Below, piece by piece: positions 52,346 through 60,566 of a stretch of 64,000 nt of DNA. Each line of letters starts with the position of its first letter. The stretch's first letter is position 1. Under the pieces are notes generated by a model. The model was not told where the DNA came from. It worked only from the letters and a program-made list of their open reading frames with translations, and did not search any database. The position numbers and the translations under genes were made by a program. The stretch comes from Pseudomonadota bacterium (GTDB taxonomy: Bacteria; Pseudomonadota; Alphaproteobacteria; Rhizobiales; Pleomorphomonadaceae): assembly GCA_023436885.1 (NCBI GenBank), contig JAEZHI010000019.1:62001-126000 (forward strand), written 5' to 3'.

Positions 52346-53677
52346 ATGACTTTCGACACCGTCTTCAGAAACGGAACTGTCGCCAACCACGATGGCATTG
52401 GCGAGCGCGACATAGGACTTCTTGACGGGCGGATTGCCGAGATCGGCGATCTCTCCCGGGCATCGGCCGGTGAGACGATCGACTGTTCCGGCCTCACCAT
52501 ATTGCCCGGCGTCATCGACAGTCAGGTGCACTTCCGTGAGCCGGGGGCTACGCACAAGGAAGACCTCGAGACAGGCTCCCGTGCAGCCGTCATGGGCGGT
52601 GTGACCGCCGTCTTCGAGATGCCCAACACCAATCCATTGACGACGACCGCCGAGCGTCTCGCCGACAAGGTTTCAGCCGGCACCCACCGCATGCACTGCG
52701 ATTTTGCCTTCTGGGTCGGGGGCACGCACGGCAACGTGCGCGACATCCCAGAGCTCGAGCGACTTCCAGGAGCCGCCGGAATTAAGGTGTTCATGGGCTC
52801 GTCGACCGGCGATCTTCTGGTCGCCGATGACGAAGGCGTCGCGGCCATCCTGGGTGCTACACGTCGCCGTGCCGCTTTCCACTCCGAAGACGAAGCTCGG
52901 CTGATCGAGCGCAAGCATTTGCGTGTCGCAGGCGATCCGTCCAGTCACCCGGTCTGGCGCGATGTCGAGGCAGCGCTAAAGTCGACACAGCGCTTGGTTC
53001 GTATTGCCCGCGAAAAGGGCGCACGGATCCACGTGCTGCATATCTCCACCGGCGACGAGATCGATTTTCTCAGAAACCACAAGGATGTGGCAACCGTCGA
53101 GGTAACACCGCACCATCTGACGCTGACCGAAGCCGATCATCAGCGGCTCGGCACCCTCGTTCAGATGAACCCACCGGTCCGGTCGGCCGCCCATCGCGAC
53201 CGCATCTGGCAGGGCCTGACGCAGGGTATTGCGGATGTGCTCGGCTCCGATCACGCACCACACACGCTCGAGGAAAAGGCCAAGCCCTACCCCGACAGCC
53301 CTTCGGGAATGACCGGCGTGCAAACGCTGGTGCCGGTCATGCTTGATCACGTCAATGCCGGCCGGCTCACGCTGCAGCGCTTTGTCGACCTGAGCTCGGC
53401 CGGTCCGGCGCGCATCTTTGGGATGGCACGCAAGGGGCGGATCGCCGTTGGCTACGACGCCGACCTTACCATCGTCGACATGAAGCGCCGCGAAACCATC
53501 CGCAACAGCTGGATTGCATCGCGGTGTGGTTGGACACCTTATGACGGTGTTGAAGTCACAGGCTGGCCTGTTGGCACCATCGTGCGCGGGCGAAAGGTGA
53601 TGTGGGACGGCGACATCGTGACCCCGTCGATAGGCGAACCCGTTCGCTTCCTTGAATCTCTGCCGAAGGGCGCCTGA
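52346..53677 (+). CDS. pyrC: Dihydroorotase-family amidohydrolase
   Basis: A 443-residue class I dihydroorotase-like protein, nominally cyclising carbamoyl-aspartate in pyrimidine synthesis. It shows PGVIDSQVHFREPG, EMPNTNP, the Lys normally carboxylated in GIKVFMGSSTG, His in AAFHSEDE and HVLHIST, and the Asp in GSDHAPH. The first His of the metal motif HxH is Gln60 (QVH), as I recall for this alphaproteobacterial subgroup. It may be a true dihydroorotase with altered metal site or a related cyclic amidase. It is one base upstream of moaC and no pyrB is seen. Confidence 0.85.
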   Translation: MTFDTVFRNGTVANHDGIGERDIGLLDGRIAEIGDLSRASAGETIDCSGLTILPGVIDSQVHFREPGATHKEDLETGSRAAVMGGVTAVFEMPNTNPLTTTAERLADKVSAGTHRMHCDFAFWVGGTHGNVRDIPELERLPGAAGIKVFMGSSTGDLLVADDEGVAAILGATRRRAAFHSEDEARLIERKHLRVAGDPSSHPVWRDVEAALKSTQRLVRIAREKGARIHVLHISTGDEIDFLRNHKDVATVEVTPHHLTLTEADHQRLGTLVQMNPPVRSAAHRDRIWQGLTQGIADVLGSDHAPHTLEEKAKPYPDSPSGMTGVQTLVPVMLDHVNAGRLTLQRFVDLSSAGPARIFGMARKGRIAVGYDADLTIVDMKRRETIRNSWIASRCGWTPYDGVEVTGWPVGTIVRGRKVMWDGDIVTPSIGEPVRFLESLPKGA

Positions 53678-53678
53678 G

Positions 53679-54161
53679 ATGGCCTCTACCCTCAGTCATC
53701 TCGACGAAAAGGGCGCCGCCCACATGGTCGACGTCAGTGACAAGACGAGCACGGCGCGCACGGCGATAGCGGCCGGTAAGGTCGTGATGAAATCCGAAAC
53801 GCTGGCCCTGATCATTGACGGCCGCGTACCCAAGGGCGATGTCATCGCCACTGCACGCATTGCCGGCATCATGGCCGCCAAGAAGGCATCTGATCTCATT
53901 CCGTTGTGCCATCCGCTGCCCATCAGCAAAGCGGCTATCGATATCTCGCCAGACCCAACTCTCCCCGGTCTTGAGATCATGGCCATTGTTCGTTGTACAG
54001 GCAACACCGGCGTCGAGATGGAGGCTCTGACCGCCGTTTCCGTTGCCTGCCTCACGATCTACGACATGGTAAAGATGGCTGAGAAAGGCGTGCGCATCGA
54101 TGCCATTCGCCTTCTTGAGAAGGATGGCGGCAAATCGGGCCGCTGGCTCGCCGACAAGTGA
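53679..54161 (+). CDS. moaC: Cyclic pyranopterin monophosphate synthase
   Basis: A 160-residue enzyme of molybdenum cofactor synthesis, acting after MoaA. Motifs: AHMVDVSDKTSTARTA, SDLIPLCHPLP, and VEMEALTAVSVACLTIYDM with the catalytic Lys in KMAEKG and Asp. It starts at ATG 53679, one base after the dihydroorotase stop, with GAAGG upstream inside that gene, implying coupling. In related genomes moaC follows trpC; here it has moved about 7 kb. Confidence 0.95.
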   Translation: MASTLSHLDEKGAAHMVDVSDKTSTARTAIAAGKVVMKSETLALIIDGRVPKGDVIATARIAGIMAAKKASDLIPLCHPLPISKAAIDISPDPTLPGLEIMAIVRCTGNTGVEMEALTAVSVACLTIYDMVKMAEKGVRIDAIRLLEKDGGKSGRWLADK

Positions 54162-54188
54162 GGCCAGGTGGCGGTGCCGTGATCGCTT

Positions 54189-55766
54189 TCAGGCCGATGC
54201 ATCCGCTAAAGAGCGCTCTTCGGTGACAAGCGAGACCGGCAGCTGTTCACCTTTCACCCGATTGCGCCCGCGCTCCTTGGCTGCATAAAGGGCGAGATCG
54301 GCGCGCAAAAGAGTTTGCTGCATATTGCCGCCGAACCGCGCCAGCGCAAAGCCGATGCTGATGGTGAGCCGGCCGTATGTCGAATCCGGGTGAGGAATAT
54401 CCAGCGCTTCAATCGATCGGCGCAACGCATCGAGACGTCTGGTGATGCTCTCAACGTTGGTGTCCGACAGAATCAGCGTGAATTCCTCGCCGCCGTAACG
54501 CGCGGCCATCTCCTCACCTGAGGGGACAAAGCTTCGTAGCGTTTCGCCAACCATCTGCAACACCGAGTCGCCCGTGCCGTGGCCGAACCGATCGTTGAAC
54601 AGCTTGAAATGGTCGATATCGATCATGGAGACGGAGCATTCGACGCCGGCGTCTTCGAGACGCTCGTCGCAGCGGTCAAGATGAGCTTCAAGCGCGCGCC
54701 GATTGGCCAACCCCGTCAATGAGTCTGTACAGCTCACGCTTTCGAGCTTTTCGACCATCATATTCAACGCCGACGATAGGATCGTGAATTCTGGAAACGG
54801 TGATTGGACAGCCACACGGTGGGTCTGGTCGCCGGCTGTGATGCGACTCGCAAAATCGGTCATCCGACGCAGGCTCCGCAGGATGAGGAGCTCCAAAGCA
54901 GCCAGAACGAACGCGGCGATCAGCAAAGTTTCCAGACATACCAAGGCGACCGCAGCAACCATTTCACGATGGGCGGCCGCATAGATCTGGCCGATCGGAA
55001 TGGCGAACACGAGACGCCCGGGAGCCATCGGCAGCTTTATGACTCCAATCAGATTGGAGGTTTGGTCATGAGTATCCGAGGCGATGATACCCGTATTCAT
55101 CAAGCGTGCCCGGTCGAGCGTCTGTTCATCAAAGGGGGACGCGTTCTTGTCGAAGACAACCTTATCGAGAACTTCACCCCGTCCATTCATTAGAATCGCC
55201 TGAGCGACCTGAAGCTGGAATTGCTCGAAAGTCTGCTGCTTCATAGACGCAACATCGAGCGTTACGAGGACCACGAAAGCGACTTCGCCCTGAAAGCGAA
55301 CGGCGCGGGCCGAAACGACGGTGATCCGGCTATTCACCTTGCTCATCTGGAGATCGCCCCAGACGATTCCGTCCGAACGCAGGCTATCCCGGAAATACTG
55401 TCGCTCAGAATAAGAGAGGCCAAGGCCCTTAGCCTCGGACCCACAATAGGCGACGCCCTGTGGGGAAAGCAGAGCGGCGGCTTTTATCCTGTCGTGGGTT
55501 CGAACAATCTTTTCCAGGGTCTGGTTGCACTGCTCAGGCGGGCTGAAGCGCAAGGAGTCGATCAGTGCGACGGTGGCTGACAGGTTTTCGAGCTCAGCCT
55601 TTGCGTCGGCGAACAAATCCTCCGTCCGCGCCAGCGAAAGCTGGACGCTCTGCTCCGCCGTCGCAAGCGCGACATGCATGTTCTTTTCAGCAACCAAAAC
55701 CTGGCTGACCAGAAACGGCGCCAGACTAAGACCGATCAGCGCAAATATGGCGAGCCGTATCCGCAT
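54189..55766 (-). CDS. Membrane-anchored diguanylate cyclase with extracytoplasmic sensor domain
   Basis: A 525-residue signalling protein making cyclic di-GMP. There is an N-terminal helix (IRLAIFALIGLSLAPFLVSQ), a periplasmic Cache-like sensor (about residues 30-255, with SYSERQYFRDSL typical of dCache domains), a second helix near 270, a HAMP segment (LRSLRRMTDFASRITAGD), then GGDEF. The active site reads RYGGEEF, so it is likely active. The product-inhibition I-site (RxxD before GGEEF) is not present. Ligand unknown. Convergent with moaC. Confidence 0.93.
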   Translation of the reverse strand: MRIRLAIFALIGLSLAPFLVSQVLVAEKNMHVALATAEQSVQLSLARTEDLFADAKAELENLSATVALIDSLRFSPPEQCNQTLEKIVRTHDRIKAAALLSPQGVAYCGSEAKGLGLSYSERQYFRDSLRSDGIVWGDLQMSKVNSRITVVSARAVRFQGEVAFVVLVTLDVASMKQQTFEQFQLQVAQAILMNGRGEVLDKVVFDKNASPFDEQTLDRARLMNTGIIASDTHDQTSNLIGVIKLPMAPGRLVFAIPIGQIYAAAHREMVAAVALVCLETLLIAAFVLAALELLILRSLRRMTDFASRITAGDQTHRVAVQSPFPEFTILSSALNMMVEKLESVSCTDSLTGLANRRALEAHLDRCDERLEDAGVECSVSMIDIDHFKLFNDRFGHGTGDSVLQMVGETLRSFVPSGEEMAARYGGEEFTLILSDTNVESITRRLDALRRSIEALDIPHPDSTYGRLTISIGFALARFGGNMQQTLLRADLALYAAKERGRNRVKGEQLPVSLVTEERSLADASA

Positions 55767-56021
55767 ATGTCATTCCACAGCCCAGAACAGATCACCTAGC
55801 TAAACAGCTGCAGGCAAACATGATCCTACGTGCGGTGGGTAAATAAATCATCGTCTTGAATATTTCGGATGTAGTACTCAAGACTGCTTCTCTTTGATTG
55901 CATTTTTAGTCAATTTATAATGTTGAATAGGGCGTAGAACGTGTCCAGCGAGACCTTCAAGGCTTCTCTGGACGGTGCTCTCTCTTGCGCTTCCTTCGTC
56001 CCCCGCCTATGCTCGCGCCGT

Positions 56022-56107
56022 CTCAAGGGGGTGTCCGGCAGGCCGGACTGAGAGGAGTGATCCAACCCCACGAACCTGATCCGGATCATGCCGGCGGAGG
56101 GATTGAG
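56022..56107 (+). ncRNA. TPP riboswitch (THI element)
   Basis: The core is nearly exact: GGGGTG, then CTGAGA, then ACCTGATCCGG, ATCATGCC and GGCGGAGGGA. P1 closes by CTCAA (56022) with TTGAG (56103). It lies in the 5' leader of thiM, 71 bp upstream of its ATG, and should reduce expression when thiamine pyrophosphate is abundant. A CGCG...CGCG pairing would place the ribosome site AAGGAG in a loop. Confidence 0.96.
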
Positions 56108-56178
56108 GCGAGTGGCCCGGACTACCGGCGGCCAAACGTCTTCTTGTCCGCGGGCGATCTTCGCGCAAGGAGCACGCG

Positions 56179-56985
56179 ATGACGACCCTCACACTTGCCG
56201 ATGTTCACGCCCTTCATGAAAAGGTGCGTGCCGAACGTCCACTCGTGCACAACATCACGAACTTCGTGGCAATGAATATAGCCGCCAACGTGCTGCTCGC
56301 GGCCGGCGCCTCGCCAGCCATGGTGCACTCGATGGATGAGGTCGAGGATTTCGGCCACATTGCGCGGGCTCTGACGCTGAACATCGGGACGCTATCGTCA
56401 GACTGGATCGCCGGCATGAAGCTTGCGGCCGGCGTGTACAAGGCAGCCGGCAAGCCGATCGTCTTCGATCCTGTGGCCGTAGGGGCGACACGTCTCCGCA
56501 ACGCCGCAGCCGCCGATCTGGTTGCTATTGGTCCGACCGTAATCCGAGGCAACGCATCGGAGATCATGGCCCTTTCTGGTGTCGCCGGCGTCGCCTCGAA
56601 GGGCGTCGATAGTTCGGCCAGCTCCAATGCTGCCCTTGATAGCGCCATTGCGCTGGCTCGTTCGAGCGGCGCCGTAGTCGCGGTAACGGGCGAAACCGAC
56701 TATGTCACCGACGGCACTCGTACGATTGCCATCGAAGGCGGCCATGCGTTGATGCCGCTCTCAACGGCGCTCGGCTGTTCTTTGACCGGTCTCGTTGGTG
56801 CCTTCGTTGCCGTTGCACCGGCGTTCGAGGGTACGGTGGCAGCGCTCGCAGTTTACGCAGCGGCCGGCGCAATTGCCGGCAAGCGTGTCAAAGGCCCCGG
56901 CTTCCTGCCGCAGGAACTCTGCGACGCGCTCTATGCTCTCGATCTCGCCGGTCTTGAAGCCAACGCAGCCATTCGACAGGTTTGA
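56179..56985 (+). CDS. thiM: Hydroxyethylthiazole kinase
   Basis: A 268-residue salvage enzyme phosphorylating 4-methyl-5-(2-hydroxyethyl)thiazole for thiamine synthesis. Motifs: LVHNITNFVAMNIAANVLLAAGASPAM, DPVAVGATRLR, RGNASEI and the catalytic Cys in TALGCSLTG. AAGGAG precedes the ATG. It is controlled by the TPP riboswitch and is the only thi gene visible. Its TGA directly abuts the stop of the convergent antiporter (TGATCA). Confidence 0.95.
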   Translation: MTTLTLADVHALHEKVRAERPLVHNITNFVAMNIAANVLLAAGASPAMVHSMDEVEDFGHIARALTLNIGTLSSDWIAGMKLAAGVYKAAGKPIVFDPVAVGATRLRNAAAADLVAIGPTVIRGNASEIMALSGVAGVASKGVDSSASSNAALDSAIALARSSGAVVAVTGETDYVTDGTRTIAIEGGHALMPLSTALGCSLTGLVGAFVAVAPAFEGTVAALAVYAAAGAIAGKRVKGPGFLPQELCDALYALDLAGLEANAAIRQV

Positions 56986-58761
56986 TCAGCTCTCCTCGAC
57001 CGCCAGCTTCTTCGGCGGCGTGAGAGGTTCCGGTACCGGCCGCGTCGTCAGCCGATCGCGGCCGGCCATCACGTCACCCTGAACCTGTGCAAGTAATCGC
57101 TCAGCGTCGAGACGGCGAATAGTGGCAAGTGCCTCTTCCGTGCGTTCTTGGCTGCACCCAAGCGCACGCAATCCTTCGACTCCCATGTGCAAGGCGGCAT
57201 CGAAGGTTTCTCGGATCTCGACATCAACGCCGGCCCGGATCAGCTCGATAGAATGGATGCGGTCGAACGATCGAACCAAGAGACGCGCCAGCGGGAAGTT
57301 GGTCTTGACCAGCTCGACGATGCGGTTCGCGGCCTTGCGATCATCGACGCAAACCATGATGACTTCCGCCTCTGCTGCTCCGGAGTGCTGAAGCGTATCA
57401 AGTCTGGTCCCGTCGCCATAGAAGATGCGGAAGCCGAAACGCCCCGCCTCGCGAATGCGGTCGGGGTCGTTTTCGATCATCGAGACGTCAACGCCGCGCG
57501 ATAAAAGCAGCTGGGCGGCGACTTGTCCGAAGCGGCCGAAGCCGATCAATAATACACTGCCGTGGAGATCGCGGGCTTCCTCGACACCGTCGAGTGACTT
57601 CTCCTCCTCGCGATGAAAATGCCCGGCCACGGCGAGAACCAACGGGGTGAGTGCCATCGACAGAATGATGACAGTCGAGAACAAGGCAGCGTCGCCGGCT
57701 GGAATGACGCCGCCGCCCGCGGCTGCCGTATAAAGCACGAAGGCGAACTCACCGCCTTGGGCAAACATCAAGGCTCGCCGAAAAGCGGGCTGATGGCTCG
57801 TTCCGAACAGGCGCGCCACGGCGTAGATTCCAAGCGCCTTGACCACGGCGAAAGTCAGGAGGAGACCGAACAGTAATGGCCAGCGCTCGATCACGACCGT
57901 GACGTCGAGCGACATGCCAACGGCGAGAAAGAACAGGCCCATCAACAGGCCCTTGAATGGCTCGACGTCGGCCTCGACCTGATGACGGTAGCTGGAGCCT
58001 GACAGCATGACGCCGGCGAGAAACGTGCCCATAGCCATGGAAAGCCCGACCGCCTCCATGAGAAGCGCGGCGCCAAGCACAACTAGAAGAGCCCCCGCCG
58101 TCAGCACTTCGCGCGTGCGCGCCCGAGCAAGCAGACCGAAAAATGGATCGATGAGAAAGCGGCCGGCCAGAAGCAGCGCCACCACGGCACCAAGGCCGAG
58201 CCCGACGCCTGTCCATCCTCCTCCGCCATGAGGATCGGGCGCCCACCACGCCACGATTGCTAGAAGCGGCACGATGGAAAGATCCTCGAACAGGAGAACC
58301 GAAACAGCCTTCTGTCCATCGGGGCTGGCGAGTTCCCCTTTTTCCTGCAGCATCGACATGATCACCGCCGTCGATGACATGACGAAGCCGGCTGCCGCGA
58401 TGAAAGCGGGTATCGGAGAAAGGCCGAACAGCAAATGAGCGACAATCGCGAGAAGAGCGATGCAGACGACGACCTGAGCAAGTCCGAGTCCGAAGATTTG
58501 CACGCGCATCGCCCATAGCTTCTGCGGTCTGAGTTCCAGCCCGATCAGGAACAGAAACATGACCACGCCCAGCTCGGAGACATGCAGAATGGCCGCAGGA
58601 TCGGCGAACACTCCAAATGCCGAAGGCCCAACCAAGGCACCAGCCGCAAAATAGCCCAGCACCGAACCGAGACCGAGCCTGCGAAACAGCGGCACGGCCA
58701 GAACACCGGCCGAGAGAAGCACTACTACCGGGCCTATCGTCGCCCCGAGACCCGCCGCCAT
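56986..58761 (-). CDS. CPA2-family cation/proton antiporter (KefB-like)
   Basis: A 591-residue monovalent cation:proton antiporter-2 protein. About twelve N-terminal helices carry the exchanger pattern (GLGSVLGYFAAGALVGPSAFG, GLELRPQKLW, SSTAVIMSML). A cytoplasmic TrkA-N domain (LIGFGRFGQVAAQLLLSRGVDVSMIENDPDR) should bind NAD(H) and gate the channel. It resembles KefB/KefC potassium efflux proteins, but no glutathione ancillary gene is seen. The start at ATG 58761, after GAGG, puts the first helix near the N-terminus; longer in-frame codons lie in the control region. Confidence 0.93.
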   Translation of the reverse strand: MAAGLGATIGPVVVLLSAGVLAVPLFRRLGLGSVLGYFAAGALVGPSAFGVFADPAAILHVSELGVVMFLFLIGLELRPQKLWAMRVQIFGLGLAQVVVCIALLAIVAHLLFGLSPIPAFIAAAGFVMSSTAVIMSMLQEKGELASPDGQKAVSVLLFEDLSIVPLLAIVAWWAPDPHGGGGWTGVGLGLGAVVALLLAGRFLIDPFFGLLARARTREVLTAGALLVVLGAALLMEAVGLSMAMGTFLAGVMLSGSSYRHQVEADVEPFKGLLMGLFFLAVGMSLDVTVVIERWPLLFGLLLTFAVVKALGIYAVARLFGTSHQPAFRRALMFAQGGEFAFVLYTAAAGGGVIPAGDAALFSTVIILSMALTPLVLAVAGHFHREEEKSLDGVEEARDLHGSVLLIGFGRFGQVAAQLLLSRGVDVSMIENDPDRIREAGRFGFRIFYGDGTRLDTLQHSGAAEAEVIMVCVDDRKAANRIVELVKTNFPLARLLVRSFDRIHSIELIRAGVDVEIRETFDAALHMGVEGLRALGCSQERTEEALATIRRLDAERLLAQVQGDVMAGRDRLTTRPVPEPLTPPKKLAVEES

Positions 58762-59109
58762 GCCACACCTCGCATCTGTACTTTCCCGAGTGTGGTCCGA
58801 AACCCATGTCGCACGCAAGCGGCCTCGGGCGGGAAGCCTGCGCTTCACCATCGACTGTATAAGCGATGCCGACACGAAGCGCTCGGCAAGCCGCCCGAAG
58901 CCGCAAGCGTTCCCGTCGGTCATTTTCTACCATGTCAAAAGTCGAGGATCCCACTGACACTTGCGTCGTTAAGGGGAAGCCAAGCGGACCTGGGTCTCAT
59001 CCTTAAGTATCGAATCCGGCTCAAAACCCAGTTCTGCTCGCGACAATTTATAAGATGGTTGTTTTCTTTATTTCCGGAAGCCACGCTATTCCAAGGAAGA
59101 GAGAACAGA
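58762..59109. other. Divergent control region, no gene seen
   Basis: A 348-bp stretch between the antiporter and a TetR-type gene. Short open frames here are extensions of neighbours without ribosome sites. I find no clear palindrome or terminator. The 3' 120 bp is AT-richer (around 59040-59075), the likely promoter area of the TetR gene. Confidence 0.5.
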
Positions 59110-59754
59110 ATGGCCGACAGCAATCAGCCCCTACCGCGCGGTCCGGGGAGACCACCTCTCAGAAGCGAGGATGAGACCCGCGCCTTGATCATTTCGGCAG
59201 CGGCACATGCCTTTCTTGAGAACGGCTATATTCGCACTGGAATTGACACCATTGCTCGCGATGCAGGCGTGTCGACGCGAACGCTTTACAAGCTGTTCGC
59301 GGCGAAGGAGGACCTCCTCAAGGAGGCCATGGAGGCCCGGATCGGCGCTGCCTTTGGAAGTCTGGACGCAGCGCGCACTTCCGATACCGATCCACGTGCA
59401 AGCCTCGAGGCATTGCTCTTGGGCTACGCGCGACTCGCCCTTTCGGACGAGGCCATACGCCTCACCCGACTTGTCGCCGCCGAACGCCATGAAGTTCCTG
59501 CATTGGCCGAAAGTTATCGGCAGGCAACCGCGCGCATTACCGGAGTGTTCGAGGCGTGGGTGCTCGAACAGCAGAAAAGCCGCTTTATCCAAGAAGGAAG
59601 AGCCGAGACTTTTGCCCACCTGCTTCGCGGAACGATAAACGAGGTTCAGAGACAAATCCTGTTGGGCCTTAGAGATCCATTGACCGCAGATGAGCAAAGG
59701 GAATGGGTCAAGGCTTCGGTCTCCGTGCTACTCGACGGGTTGGCTTTTCGATGA
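59110..59754 (+). CDS. TetR-family transcriptional regulator
   Basis: A 214-residue regulator with HTH at about residues 20-70 (ALIISAAAHAFLENGYIRTGIDTIARDAGVSTRTLYKLFAAKEDLLKEAM). The AcrR-like C-terminal domain contains LLRGTINEVQRQILLGLRDPL. GGAAGAGAG precedes ATG 59110. It is divergent from the KefB-like antiporter and convergent with rhaM; the antiporter is a possible target but no operator stands out. Confidence 0.9.
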   Translation: MADSNQPLPRGPGRPPLRSEDETRALIISAAAHAFLENGYIRTGIDTIARDAGVSTRTLYKLFAAKEDLLKEAMEARIGAAFGSLDAARTSDTDPRASLEALLLGYARLALSDEAIRLTRLVAAERHEVPALAESYRQATARITGVFEAWVLEQQKSRFIQEGRAETFAHLLRGTINEVQRQILLGLRDPLTADEQREWVKASVSVLLDGLAFR

Positions 59755-59864
59755 AGCTCCTCATAGAGCGGATCGAAGGGTGGCAGACGGACCGGCACAT
59801 CATCTTGCCACCGCGCCTCGACATCAAGGGCTCAACCGGTCCCGCCCCGAAGAGCGCCTGACAA

Positions 59865-60179
59865 TCAGGCAAGGAAGAACACCTCGCGGAGATCCGCCGA
59901 CTTCGGACTGTTGTCCGAATTCGAAGGCATGATGTCGGCCATGTACTTCCACCATCTTTGGCAGACTTCAGTCGACGCCACCGCGTTCCAGCGCTCCTCC
60001 GACTCGATCTCGATAGCCGCGAAGAGCGTCGAGGTCGTGGGTTCGAGGTAAATGGCGTAGTTATGCGCCCCGTGCGCCTTGAGGACGTCTGACAACTCGG
60101 GCCAGATCTCATCGTGGCGACGCTTGTATTCCGCGTGAGCTTCCGGGTTCACCCACATGACGAAGGCTTTTCTGATCAC
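59865..60179 (-). CDS. rhaM: L-rhamnose mutarotase
   Basis: A 104-residue enzyme, the same length as E. coli RhaM, interconverting alpha and beta L-rhamnopyranose. The sequence is strongly conserved: RKAFVMWVNPEAHAEYKRRHDEIWPEL, GAHNYAIYL (catalytic His and Tyr), ESEERWNAVASTEVCQRWW. GTG 60179 with GGGAGGA five bases upstream is the start; a longer in-frame version is wrong by alignment with the known enzyme. It is divergent from rhaA, with an operator-like palindrome 42 bp upstream. Confidence 0.95.
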   Translation of the reverse strand: MIRKAFVMWVNPEAHAEYKRRHDEIWPELSDVLKAHGAHNYAIYLEPTTSTLFAAIEIESEERWNAVASTEVCQRWWKYMADIMPSNSDNSPKSADLREVFFLA

Positions 60180-60220
60180 GACGTCCTCCCAGACGGTTTT
60201 CGCGCACACGCGCCTAGAGA

Positions 60221-60234
60221 GATCATATTTGATC
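60221..60234. promoter_or_regulatory. Putative RhaR operator 1
   Basis: GATCA-TATT-TGATC, a perfect inverted repeat 42 bp upstream of rhaM, matching the second copy in 13 of 14 bases. Confidence 0.6.
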
Positions 60235-60470
60235 CCATTCAATCACCCAAACTAGGAATATTACTCAAATCCAATCATTTTCAATCTTTTCTTGAACTCG
60301 CGATTAATCTTCAGGCCGCCTGCACAGCGAACTAGAACTTTTGGCGATACGCAATTTCACGCCACCGGCCTGTCGTGGTTCATATTTCCTCTTTTATTTC
60401 AGTCATTAGGTAGACGATGCAGTCAAAAATCCTAGCTACGTTCCCGACACTCTTCCCAGTCTGCACCGAT

Positions 60471-60484
60471 GATCATACTTGATC
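60471..60484. promoter_or_regulatory. Putative RhaR operator 2
   Basis: GATCA-TACT-TGATC, a perfect inverted repeat 83 bp upstream of rhaA, 250 bp from the first copy. A -10-like TATGAT lies 13 bp downstream, so a bound repressor would cover the promoter. Confidence 0.6.
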
Positions 60485-60566
60485 GTTAGTGATGGAATAT
60501 GATTGATAGTGCCAACACCACAAAGCATGTGCTGGCAGCGGAGCCAGTGGGAGGAAGCCGCGGGTC

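Larger units (their letters stand above)
60180..60566. other. Divergent control region of the rhamnose genes
   Basis: A 387-bp AT-rich stretch between rhaM and rhaA without genes. It contains two copies of a 14-bp palindrome (60221-60234 and 60471-60484), one beside each gene. A -10-like TATGAT lies at 60498. No other structure is clear. Confidence 0.6.

Noticed and set aside
57749..58960. 403-codon frame overlapping the antiporter gene on the same strand
   Set aside because: It is the other reading frame of a well-formed CPA2 antiporter and lacks membrane-protein character.
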